Of a stretch of 28,944 nt of DNA, positions 6,934 through 14,732 are shown in pieces. How positions within the stretch are numbered: position 1 is the first letter of the stretch; each line of letters opens with the position of its first letter. The notes below the pieces were generated by a model that did no database searches, had not been told where the DNA came from, and saw nothing but the letters and a program-made list of their open reading frames with translations. The position numbers and the translations under genes are program-made. The stretch is from Clostridia bacterium (GTDB lineage: Bacteria > Bacillota_A > Clostridia > Oscillospirales > Acutalibacteraceae), in contig JAFSAK010000057.1 of NCBI GenBank assembly GCA_017441045.1, forward strand, positions 1-28,944, given 5' to 3'.

Positions 6934-6939
6934 ATTATA
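6934..6939 (-). promoter_or_regulatory. possible -10 element for the lipoprotein island
   Basis: On the minus strand TATAAT lies here, upstream of the repeat cluster and the first island gene. No good -35 is found at 17 bases (TATCAT-like sequence only). If used, the transcript would carry the repeat cluster in its leader. Confidence 0.25.
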
Positions 6940-7070
6940 CCAAAACATAAAAAAAGATGATATTAGCAAATTGATTAAAATCGGATTCTGCTTTATGTTC
7001 AAAATGGAGTATTTGCCATATACATCTTGAAAAACTTTCAAATATATAGTATAATAAATTTATGCTTTTG

Positions 7071-7105
7071 AAAAGACCCCCGACTTTAAAGGTCGGGGGT
7101 CTTTT
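7071..7105. terminator. terminator of the 7104-7328 gene
   Basis: A 14-bp stem AAAAGACCCCCGAC / GTCGGGGGTCTTTT closes a 7-base loop. On the minus strand it begins at the stop codon of the small gene and ends in a T tract. The symmetric A and T flanks allow it to work in both directions. Confidence 0.88.
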
Positions 7106-7328
7106 ATCTTCTGTCCTCATCTACGGCTTCGGGGCGGTCGCCTTCGAATTTTTGCTGTTTTTTATTGTACCCTTGGGCGATGGCGGGGTACTGGTTATCC
7201 GTATCGGCGGTGGGTTGGATTTCGTAGGTGCCGTATTTATTAACGAGGGTAAAGGAGTTTTCGGGGGCATCTGTGCAAGGGTCTACGCTGGGAGTTTTAA
7301 TAACTTGTTTTTTATTTTTATCCTTCAT
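7104..7328 (-). CDS. small hypothetical protein
   Basis: The predicted protein has 74 residues from the ATG at 7328, with GGTGAT seven bases upstream; a GTG nine bases earlier overlaps that site. It begins MKDKNKKQVIKT, is hydrophilic, has one Cys (DPCTDAPENSF), a NKYGTYEIQPT segment and a charged tail. It has no signal peptide or membrane segment. A strong terminator begins at its stop, which supports it being a real gene. I do not recognise the family. The plus-strand frame over the same bases is glycine- and valine-rich and looks like a shadow. Confidence 0.65.
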   Translation of the reverse strand: MKDKNKKQVIKTPSVDPCTDAPENSFTLVNKYGTYEIQPTADTDNQYPAIAQGYNKKQQKFEGDRPEAVDEDRR

Positions 7329-7375
7329 AATTATCACCGTATTTATTATTATCTATATATTTATAAATAATACAT

Positions 7376-7404
7376 TTGACAGAAATTTAACCTTGTGATA
7401 TACT
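7376..7404 (+). promoter_or_regulatory. serS promoter
   Basis: Consensus TTGACA (7376-7381) and TATACT (7399-7404) are separated by exactly 17 bases. The leader is only about 30 bases, too short for a T-box. The ribosome site GGAGGG is at 7428-7433. Confidence 0.85.
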
Positions 7405-7439
7405 TTTAATTTAGAAAGTTATTTGTTGGAGGGCTAAAA

Positions 7440-8747
7440 ATGCTGGACATCAGATTTATCTGCGAAAATCCGCAGTTAGTCAAAGAAAATATTAAAAGAA
7501 AATTTAAGGATAATAAGCTTCCCCTCGTTGATGAAGTTATCGCTCTTTATAAAGAAAAGTGCGATGCTAATACTCGCGCCAACGACCTTCGCGCCAACAG
7601 AAATAAGGTAAGCAAGGAAATCGGCGGTCTTATGGCGAGAGGCGAGAGAGAAAAGGCCGAAGAACTCAAAAAACTCGTAACCGAGCAAGCCGAGGAACTC
7701 AAGGCCCTTGAAGAAAAGGAAGCCGCCCTCGAAATCAAGGTTAAAGAAATCCAGATGAAGATTCCCAATATCGTTGATGATAGCGTTCCAATTGGTAAGG
7801 ACGATAGCGAAAACGTTGAGGTTACCAAGTACGGCGAGCAGACCGCCCCCGACTATGAAATTCCCTATCATACCGATATTATGGCTCTCTTTGACGGAAT
7901 TGACAAGGAGGCGGCCGGCCGCGTTGCAGGTGAAGGATTCTATTATCTTATGGGTGATATTGCCCGTATGCACTCGGCAGTTACCGCCTATGCCCGCGAT
8001 TTTATGATAAACAAGGGCTTTACCTATTGCATTCCGCCCTTTATGATAAGAAGCAATGTTGTAACGGGTGTTATGAGTTTTGAGGAAATGGATGCTATGA
8101 TGTATAAGATTGAAGGCGAAGACCTTTATCTTATCGGCACTTCGGAACACTCTATGATAGGTAAGTTTATCGATACCATAACCGAGGAAGAAAAACTCCC
8201 CTTGACACTTACAAGTTACTCCCCCTGCTTCCGCAAGGAAAAGGGCGCTCACGGTATTGAGGAAAGAGGTATTTACCGTATCCATCAATTCGAAAAGCAA
8301 GAAATGATAGTTATCTGCAAACCCGAAGAGAGTATGGATTGGTTTAATAAAATGTGGAGTTACTCCGTTGAACTGTTCAGAAGTTTAGATATCCCCGTTC
8401 GCACCCTCGAGTGCTGCACGGGCGACCTTGCAGACCTTAAGGTTAAATCCTATGATGTTGAGGCGTGGAGTCCCAAGCAGCAGAAGTATTTCGAGGTTTG
8501 CTCTTGTTCAAATCTAGGGGACGCGCAGGCCCGCCGCCTTGGTATCCGCGTTCGCGGTGAGGATGGCAAAAAGTATCTTGCTCATACTCTTAATAATACC
8601 GTTGTTGCTCCCCCAAGAATGCTCATCGCCCTTCTTGAAAATAATCTTACTTTTGACGGCGAATATTATTCTGTTAAGATTCCCGAGGCGCTTCGCCCCT
8701 ATATGGGCGGCACTGCCGAAATCAAGGCAAAGCATAAGTATAACTAA
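7440..8747 (+). CDS. serS: seryl-tRNA synthetase
   Basis: This class II aminoacyl-tRNA synthetase attaches serine to tRNA-Ser (and to tRNA-Sec if present). The 435-residue length is usual for bacterial SerRS. The N-terminal arm, about residues 30-110, is a Lys/Glu/Leu-rich antiparallel coiled coil that grips the long variable arm of the tRNA. Motif 2 (FRKEKGAHGIEERGIYRIHQF) lies near residue 264 and motif 3 (NTVVAPPRMLIALLEN) near 385. The gene has its own consensus promoter. The sortase gene starts nine bases after the stop and is likely co-transcribed. Confidence 0.96.
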   Translation: MLDIRFICENPQLVKENIKRKFKDNKLPLVDEVIALYKEKCDANTRANDLRANRNKVSKEIGGLMARGEREKAEELKKLVTEQAEELKALEEKEAALEIKVKEIQMKIPNIVDDSVPIGKDDSENVEVTKYGEQTAPDYEIPYHTDIMALFDGIDKEAAGRVAGEGFYYLMGDIARMHSAVTAYARDFMINKGFTYCIPPFMIRSNVVTGVMSFEEMDAMMYKIEGEDLYLIGTSEHSMIGKFIDTITEEEKLPLTLTSYSPCFRKEKGAHGIEERGIYRIHQFEKQEMIVICKPEESMDWFNKMWSYSVELFRSLDIPVRTLECCTGDLADLKVKSYDVEAWSPKQQKYFEVCSCSNLGDAQARRLGIRVRGEDGKKYLAHTLNNTVVAPPRMLIALLENNLTFDGEYYSVKIPEALRPYMGGTAEIKAKHKYN

Positions 8748-8756
8748 TATTTAGGT

Positions 8757-9587
8757 GTGATATTTACGGATATTAAGAAACTTTTGGATAAGGTTTTAGA
8801 TAAGGTTAAAGCGGATTTTGCCGACCTTAAAAAAGATAAAAATAAACTTATAAATCGCATTGTTTTAGTTCTTGCGGTAATAGTTTTTACCTGCTCCTTG
8901 ATTGCGCTGATAATCCATTTTGTTCCCAAAAACTCGGATTACAGTGATTTTAAAAACAGCTCTTCTGATATAGAGCAGGAGTTGCCTGAAAATCCCATAA
9001 ACTTCGAGGAGCTTAAAACGACCGCCCCAGACGTTGTTGGTTGGATAAAGGTAGAGGGAACTACTATTGATTATCCCGTTATGCAAAGCGGTGACGATAA
9101 GCCCGAAGATTTTTATTTAAGACGGGATATTGACGGAAAATATAAAAACGGCGGCAGCATCTATATGCAGCGGCTCAATAACGATGCGTTTTTAGATCCC
9201 AATACCATTCTTTACGGTCACCATTTAGCCGATAAAACTATGTTTACTCCTCTTTGGGAACTTCGAAATGCAGAAAGTTTCGAGAATACTGACACGATAT
9301 ATGTTTACACCCCCGGTCACATTCTCAAATATAAAATCTTTTCTGCCTTTGTTTATGATGACCGTCACGTTTTAAATTCCTTTGATTTCGGAACCGAAGA
9401 AGGTTACGGCGCATTCTTAAACGATTGCCTGAATCCCCGCTCTCTTACCAAAAACGTCAGAGAAGGCGTAGAGGTTACCACAGACGACCGCATAATTACC
9501 CTTAGCACCTGTACCAACAGTTACTATTATTCAAATGAAAGATTTTTAGTGGTTGCGGTCCTCGAAAGCGATACCAAGACTAAATAA
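8757..9587 (+). CDS. srtB: class B sortase
   Basis: This membrane transpeptidase cleaves cell-wall sorting signals and attaches surface proteins to peptidoglycan or joins pilin-like proteins. The 276-residue product has a short cytoplasmic N-terminus, one membrane helix (about 31-56), then the sortase barrel. The catalytic triad is visible: His155 in ILYGHH, Cys252 in TLSTC and Arg262 in NERFLVV. The spacing and the DYPVMQSGDDKPEDFY segment fit class B. The start is uncertain: GTG at 8757 is only one base from its AGG, and an ACG lies where an ATG would be expected. It follows serS closely and ends at a terminator. No LPxTG-like substrate gene is in the window. Confidence 0.9.
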   Translation: MIFTDIKKLLDKVLDKVKADFADLKKDKNKLINRIVLVLAVIVFTCSLIALIIHFVPKNSDYSDFKNSSSDIEQELPENPINFEELKTTAPDVVGWIKVEGTTIDYPVMQSGDDKPEDFYLRRDIDGKYKNGGSIYMQRLNNDAFLDPNTILYGHHLADKTMFTPLWELRNAESFENTDTIYVYTPGHILKYKIFSAFVYDDRHVLNSFDFGTEEGYGAFLNDCLNPRSLTKNVREGVEVTTDDRIITLSTCTNSYYYSNERFLVVAVLESDTKTK

Positions 9588-9592
9588 AAAGA

Positions 9593-9624
9593 GCCGCCGC
9601 CAATATATATTGCGGCAGTTTTAT
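9593..9624 (+). terminator. terminator after the sortase gene
   Basis: A stem of CCGC/GCGG encloses AT-rich AATATATATT and is followed by AGTTTTATATTT. It lies six bases after the sortase stop, so the glycyl radical enzyme gene downstream is probably transcribed separately. Confidence 0.7.
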
Positions 9625-9646
9625 ATTTAAGTAAAGAGGTGACACT

Positions 9647-11764
9647 GTGATTTATAATGTCATAAACCATACCCAGAACGAGCATTTCGATAAATTATCC
9701 CGCCTTTCCCCTCATGAGAGAATGGCAGAGTTATTTAAGATTATAACCGATACTATCCCTATTTATATAAATGAAGATGACCTTATAGCAGGTTGGTATG
9801 GCTATAAAGAGGATATAGGTTTTGACAATTCGGCACCCTCATTTGAAAATTCAACTAATTTTTTCACCGAGGAACTTGCCGAAAAAAGAGATAAACTCCG
9901 ATACCTTAATACCCATATAGAATTTACACGCGCTCACACCTGTCTTGATTATAAAACCATCATCGAAAAAGGCATTGAGCATTATCTGAAGAAAGTCGAT
10001 GCCGCCCTCGAAGAAACACCCGAAAATCAAGTTCTCCTCGCTATGAAAAGCGAACTTTTAAGCGTCTGTCATTTTGCCGAGCGTTACCGCCAACTTGCAA
10101 AAGAAAAATCTGCGGCGGCAAAAAGCGCTGAAGAACGCCGCGTATACGAAAAAATATATAATTCTCTTTGCCAAGTACCGCTTAAAAACGCCCGAACGTT
10201 TGCGGAAGCGGTGCAATCCCTCTGGATACTGCACGCCCTGATACCCATTGCCGAATTGGAATGGGGCAGTATTTCCATAGGCAGAATCGACCAATTTTTA
10301 TATCCCTTATATAAAAAGCATATTGCCGATGGCGGAAGCCGAGAGGAAGCCAAGGCTATACTTAAAAATTTCTTTAATCTTCTTAATACCTATGGTGACG
10401 GTGCTTGCACCATGAACATAGGCGGTTCAAGTAGCGACGGCCTTCACCAATACAACGAACTTTCAAAACTTTTAATCGAGGTAGAAAAAGAGGTTGCTTC
10501 TCTTTCCCCCATATTTGCCGTAAGGGTAACCCCTGATATGCCCGATGATATTATGGATTCCTTGGTGGATTTGGACCTGTTTAAGATTGGTCAACCCACT
10601 TTTTACGGTGAAAACACCTGCCGACGTTCTATGCTTGACCGAGGTGTTGAACCCTTCGAAGCTATAGATTTTTCTGCCAATAGCTGTATGGGAATAATCG
10701 CCCAAGGAAAAGAATTTGCGGATATGTGGGGCATAAAATTTAATACTCACTTACCCTTGGAATTAGCGGTAAACCGCGGCAGACCCTTAATCGAAAATTA
10801 TTCTTATTTCGATTCAAAGGTAGCGCCCGCCGTTCCGAAAACCTTTGACGAACTAATGCTTTTATTCCAAAAATATATGGATGAGGTCATCTCGGTTTCA
10901 ACGGATATATACGAATGCGTTGCAAAGCAAATTGCCGAAACCTCACCGGGACCCCTTCTTTCTGCTTTAACCGAGGGTTGTATAGAAAGCCGAAGCGACC
11001 GCGCGGTAGGCGCTAAATATAATAACGTAACCGTAGAAACCTTTGGTCTTATAAACGTATGCGATTCTCTGCTCGCTATAAAAGAGTTGGTATATGATAA
11101 AAAGAAATATACCCTTGAATATTGGGTAAAAGGCGCGCAAAGCAATTATGAAGGCTATGAAAAACTGCTGAATGATATTAGCGAATGCGATAAATACGGT
11201 AGTGACAGTTATGACTCTACCGCTCTTTGCAGTAAGGTCTGCGATATTGTCTATAATTCTTGCAAAAAGAATTGGCACCATAACCGCAAGTTTTTCCCCT
11301 CCTTGCATACAATTGATGTAAACGTTTCCTTCGGAAGAACTATGTATGCCACCTTGGACGGTCGAAAAAAAGGCACGCCCGTCAATAAAAACGCCAACCC
11401 CTCCGGCCTCGTTAAAAATATTGCCTATACTTCTCTTGCAAGCTCTGCCGCAAAGCTTCCGCAATATAAATTCAGCGGCGGTCAGCCCATAGATTTATAT
11501 TTTGATGAATCCTGGTTTAAAACAAAGGAAATGCGGGATAAGATAAAGCATCTTATCCTGACCTACTTTGATTTAGGCGGTATGCAGTTGCAGGTGAATA
11601 GCGCAGATATAGAGCTTCTCGAAAAGGCACATAAAGAGCCGGATAAATATCCCTTCGTTATAGTCAGAAGGGGTGGATACAGCGTTCGTTTTAACGAACT
11701 TTCCCCTGCCGTGCGAGAGGATATGATTGCCGCGGCAAAAAATTTCAAAATGAATAACCCATAA
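9647..11764 (+). CDS. glycyl radical enzyme of the pyruvate formate-lyase superfamily, substrate unknown
   Basis: The 705-residue protein starts at GTG 9647, with GAGGTGAC nearby. It has the superfamily hallmarks: a C-terminal glycyl radical loop RRGGYSVRF with the radical Gly near residue 677, a candidate thiyl cysteine Cys347 in SANSCMGI, GRKKGTPVNKNANPSG near 580, and GGMQLQVN before the Gly loop. It lacks the Cys-Cys pair of pyruvate formate-lyase and the CVEP motif of diol dehydratases, choline lyase and related eliminases. The substrate cannot be assigned. An activating radical-SAM enzyme is needed but is not adjacent: a terminator lies on each side and neighbours are unrelated. The enzyme should be oxygen-sensitive and marks an anaerobe. 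Confidence 0.88.
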   Translation: MIYNVINHTQNEHFDKLSRLSPHERMAELFKIITDTIPIYINEDDLIAGWYGYKEDIGFDNSAPSFENSTNFFTEELAEKRDKLRYLNTHIEFTRAHTCLDYKTIIEKGIEHYLKKVDAALEETPENQVLLAMKSELLSVCHFAERYRQLAKEKSAAAKSAEERRVYEKIYNSLCQVPLKNARTFAEAVQSLWILHALIPIAELEWGSISIGRIDQFLYPLYKKHIADGGSREEAKAILKNFFNLLNTYGDGACTMNIGGSSSDGLHQYNELSKLLIEVEKEVASLSPIFAVRVTPDMPDDIMDSLVDLDLFKIGQPTFYGENTCRRSMLDRGVEPFEAIDFSANSCMGIIAQGKEFADMWGIKFNTHLPLELAVNRGRPLIENYSYFDSKVAPAVPKTFDELMLLFQKYMDEVISVSTDIYECVAKQIAETSPGPLLSALTEGCIESRSDRAVGAKYNNVTVETFGLINVCDSLLAIKELVYDKKKYTLEYWVKGAQSNYEGYEKLLNDISECDKYGSDSYDSTALCSKVCDIVYNSCKKNWHHNRKFFPSLHTIDVNVSFGRTMYATLDGRKKGTPVNKNANPSGLVKNIAYTSLASSAAKLPQYKFSGGQPIDLYFDESWFKTKEMRDKIKHLILTYFDLGGMQLQVNSADIELLEKAHKEPDKYPFVIVRRGGYSVRFNELSPAVREDMIAAAKNFKMNNP

Positions 11765-11767
11765 AAC

Positions 11768-11794
11768 AACCCCCGAGGTTTAACCTCGGGGGTT
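11768..11794. terminator. bidirectional terminator between convergent genes
   Basis: A perfect stem AACCCCCGAGG / CCTCGGGGGTT lies four bases after the glycyl radical enzyme stop. The GH2 gene on the other strand ends at 11807, so it can serve both. Core and loop are the same as in the asnB terminator at 1923-1949. Confidence 0.87.
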
Positions 11795-11806
11795 ATTATT
11801 TCTTAA

Positions 11807-14632
11807 TTATTTTATTGGCGAAATAGTGAAATCAAAATTGATTTCCTTTTCACATACCTTGAATTTATCCGGCAAAATAGGTCCGCAGGAACGAGAGCCC
11901 ATACCCGAATTTTTATAATCTACGCGAAGGTGGATAAGGCCGTCAGATTTAAGTTCATCCGTATGGGTGGCATTATGAATTGCATCTATAGTATAGTTTG
12001 AAACGTTTATTTCCATATTATTGCTTTCAAAACGCAAATCGCCGATTTCAAGCATACGGACTCCATAATGATTTCCGTGCTCTTGAGGATAAACATAATT
12101 TACATATTCTTTATCCGCATCTGATGAATACATACCCATATCCGAGCCGTTATGCATATCTATATAGCTTTCATAAGGGCCATAGCCGAAATAGGTAAAC
12201 TCGCGGTTTTTCTTGGGCATAGTAAACTCAAATCCAAGGCGCTGAAGCCAGTAAACCTTTTCTCCTACATTGCCGCGAAGAGCAACATCAATTATGCCTT
12301 CATCGTTGATTTTATAGGAAACGGTATAATAGAAATAGGGTATTCTTGAAACACCCGCAGAAGAAGCCCTAACCGTAATTTTGCCATCCTCTAAAACGCA
12401 ATCGTAAACCTTGCTAAAAGGTCTGTTTAGATTTTCGCTATGTCCTTCATTTTGGCATTCCCAGTTTTTAATTTCCGTTCTTTCATTGGAAATTCCCGCT
12501 CTGAAGGCCGTAAGCTTTACTCTTTCCGAGATATTTTCTCTGCCATTTACCTTCATAGAAGTAAATGCTCCGTAAAACTTTGAGAAAACATAGCTGAAAT
12601 TTTGTCCTTTAATTATAATTTCATTTTCAGTTTCGGTGAAGTGAGCAGGAGTTTCAGATTTTTCTTGCGCTATCTTTTCCATGGATAGCTCGTGTTGAGT
12701 ATGGGCGTAAATCTTACCGTCTTTCAAAAGGGCGCAATTAAGAAACGCGCCGAGTTTGCCCGAAAGGGCAGGGATTCTAAGAGCAAGTTCTGCGCTGCTT
12801 AAAGGCGCAATATCTAAATTTAATCTATCGTGCTTTTTGGTTTCACCATCAACTTCGATGCTATATACAAACTCATATTCACTCAGATTTGTGAATGAAT
12901 AGCGGTTTCTGATTTTAAGAGTTTTGCCGTCAAACTGGGTTTTCACAGGTTGGTATGCAGCCTTGACTTCGTATGTGCCCGCCTTTAAGGAAAGGTCGGA
13001 AAACACCATGCCGTCGCAACAGAATGTTCCGTCGTTTGTAAGCTCTCCATCGAAATCTCCGCCGTATTTCTGCACTCCGTCGACTATAAAGGTATGGTCC
13101 TTCCATTCCCATACACATCCGCCTATCATCTTATCGTATTTATCGATAAGCTCTCCATATTCGCAGACATCTCCAGGACCGTTACCCATAGCGTGAGAAT
13201 ATTCACACATATACACGGGCATTTTGATATTTTCATCCGCAACGAATTTTTCCAGTTCGGCGGGAGTAGGATACATTCTTGAATAAACATCGGCATTATG
13301 AATAAATCCAAGCCGCGAAGCATCCTCACTATGAACCAGACGACCATCCTTTTGGGAACGGATAAAATCAACCATCGCGTGATGATTAACACCGTGTCCG
13401 CTTTCGTTACCCAAGGACCACATAATGATACTCGGACAGTTTCTATCCCTAAAAACCGTTCTTTCCATACGGTTTACATATTCTTTTTTCCATTCGGGCT
13501 TTGTGCAGGTCCAATCGGGATTGTCCGAATCGTAACCGGGATGAACTACTCCGTAACGCAGACATGCTCCGTGAGCTTCAATATCGGTTTCAAGCACCAC
13601 ATAAAAGCCCATTTCATCACAAAGCTGCATCATATAAGGCGTGGGCGGATAGTGAGAAGTTCTGATACAGTTAATATTAAGCTCCTTCATTAAAAGAAGC
13701 TCTTTTTTAATTTCTTCATTTGTCTGATACCAACCCTTATCTTTATCGGTATCGTGATGGTTAACACCGTAAAGCTTAACGGGTACGCCGTTTATTAAAA
13801 GCTCATACTTTTCGGAAATTTTTATCTCGCGAAATCCCGTTTTAATCTCGATAACTTCCCCGTCTTTAACGAGGCGAACGGTATAAAGATAGGGCTTTTC
13901 CGCATTCCAGAGGATAGGATTTTTAACTTCAATTTCTGCGCTTTTACCTACCGCTTCGCCAACAACCTTGCCATCACTATCGAGAACGGTTGCGGCAACT
14001 GCTTTTTCGGTTTCTACGGTGATTTTTTCATCCTTTGCAACTATATGAACATCTCTTACGTGGTCCATAGGGCGCTGCAAAATATATGTATCTCTGAAAA
14101 TGCCGTGAAAACGGAATTGGTCCTGGTCCTCAAGATAGCTTCCTGCGCTCCACTTTAATACCTTAACCATAATGGTATTTTCGCCTTCGTTTACAAACGG
14201 GGTAATATCAAATTCGGCTTGCAAACGACTGCCCTGCGTAAAGCCCACGTACTCGCCGTTAACATACACAACTGCGCAGGAGGAAACGCCCTCTAAAACA
14301 TAGTAAACCTTGCCCCAAAGTTTATCTATCTCGAAATCCCTCTCATAAACTCCGCAGGGGTTTTCATCGGGAACATAGGGCGGGTCATAGGGGAAGGGGT
14401 AATTTACATTAGTATAGTTAGGATTTTCATAACCGAGGGCTTCCCAACAGGAAGGAACGGGTATATTATCCCAGTTTTTTATACTTTCGGGAACATCGAT
14501 ATCCCTCTTAAAAAACGCAAACCGCCACTGACCGTTTAGGAGCATATATTCGCTTTTTCCACGCGGAATATAATAGCTCCTCGGCGAGAGGCGGTTTTCA
14601 CTTGTCTTTTCAGGATTTTCATAGAATCTCAT
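11807..14632 (-). CDS. GH2 beta-galactosidase, LacZ type
   Basis: This retaining glycosidase has 941 residues, somewhat shorter than E. coli LacZ (1023). It shows the LacZ order: sugar-binding jelly roll starting LLNGQWRFAF and SCWEALGYENPNYTNVNYPF, Ig-like domain, TIM barrel and a C-terminal Bgal_small-type domain (about 660-940). The acid/base is Glu410 in WSLGNESGHG and the nucleophile Glu477 in PVYMCEYSHAMGN. With no signal peptide it acts in the cytoplasm on imported oligosaccharides. An AAGGAG site lies before the ATG, and a near-consensus promoter upstream gives it its own transcript, though read-through from the rhamnosidase gene 100 bases away is possible. Substrate could be lactose or other beta-galactosides. 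Confidence 0.92.
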   Translation of the reverse strand: MRFYENPEKTSENRLSPRSYYIPRGKSEYMLLNGQWRFAFFKRDIDVPESIKNWDNIPVPSCWEALGYENPNYTNVNYPFPYDPPYVPDENPCGVYERDFEIDKLWGKVYYVLEGVSSCAVVYVNGEYVGFTQGSRLQAEFDITPFVNEGENTIMVKVLKWSAGSYLEDQDQFRFHGIFRDTYILQRPMDHVRDVHIVAKDEKITVETEKAVAATVLDSDGKVVGEAVGKSAEIEVKNPILWNAEKPYLYTVRLVKDGEVIEIKTGFREIKISEKYELLINGVPVKLYGVNHHDTDKDKGWYQTNEEIKKELLLMKELNINCIRTSHYPPTPYMMQLCDEMGFYVVLETDIEAHGACLRYGVVHPGYDSDNPDWTCTKPEWKKEYVNRMERTVFRDRNCPSIIMWSLGNESGHGVNHHAMVDFIRSQKDGRLVHSEDASRLGFIHNADVYSRMYPTPAELEKFVADENIKMPVYMCEYSHAMGNGPGDVCEYGELIDKYDKMIGGCVWEWKDHTFIVDGVQKYGGDFDGELTNDGTFCCDGMVFSDLSLKAGTYEVKAAYQPVKTQFDGKTLKIRNRYSFTNLSEYEFVYSIEVDGETKKHDRLNLDIAPLSSAELALRIPALSGKLGAFLNCALLKDGKIYAHTQHELSMEKIAQEKSETPAHFTETENEIIIKGQNFSYVFSKFYGAFTSMKVNGRENISERVKLTAFRAGISNERTEIKNWECQNEGHSENLNRPFSKVYDCVLEDGKITVRASSAGVSRIPYFYYTVSYKINDEGIIDVALRGNVGEKVYWLQRLGFEFTMPKKNREFTYFGYGPYESYIDMHNGSDMGMYSSDADKEYVNYVYPQEHGNHYGVRMLEIGDLRFESNNMEINVSNYTIDAIHNATHTDELKSDGLIHLRVDYKNSGMGSRSCGPILPDKFKVCEKEINFDFTISPIK

Positions 14633-14668
14633 AATCAGGACTCCTTTGAAACTTTATTTTATAACTTA

Positions 14669-14697
14669 ATTATATCATTGCAAAATCTTGGTTTCAA
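14669..14697 (-). promoter_or_regulatory. GH2 promoter
   Basis: On the minus strand TTGAAA (14692-14697) and TATAAT (14669-14674) are separated by exactly 17 bases. The -35 is part of a 7-bp inverted repeat TTGAAAC/GTTTCAA whose other arm lies at 14646-14652 near the ribosome site, a possible but unproven operator. Confidence 0.8.
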
Positions 14698-14732
14698 GTA
14701 TGAAAATCCCTTATTTTATGCGTTTTCTTAAC

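Noticed and set aside
7062..7370. Plus-strand 102-residue frame over the small gene
   Set aside because: It begins in the terminator stem, is Gly/Val/Phe-rich without recognisable features, and mirrors the better-supported minus-strand gene with its ribosome site and terminator.
7329..7439. T-box leader before serS
   Set aside because: The promoter at 7376-7404 leaves about 30 bases of leader, far too short for a T-box.
7476..8300. 274-residue frame antisense to serS
   Set aside because: It is a shadow of a highly conserved gene, has no ribosome site and a composition typical of reversed coding sequence.
10967..11464. 165-residue frame antisense to the glycyl radical enzyme gene
   Set aside because: It lies wholly inside a conserved gene and has no start signal or recognisable motif.
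14646..14697. TTGAAAC/GTTTCAA inverted repeat as operator of the GH2 gene
   Set aside because: Arms are only 7 bases, 38 bases apart, and one is simply the -35 hexamer. Chance is likely, so it is mentioned only with the promoter.
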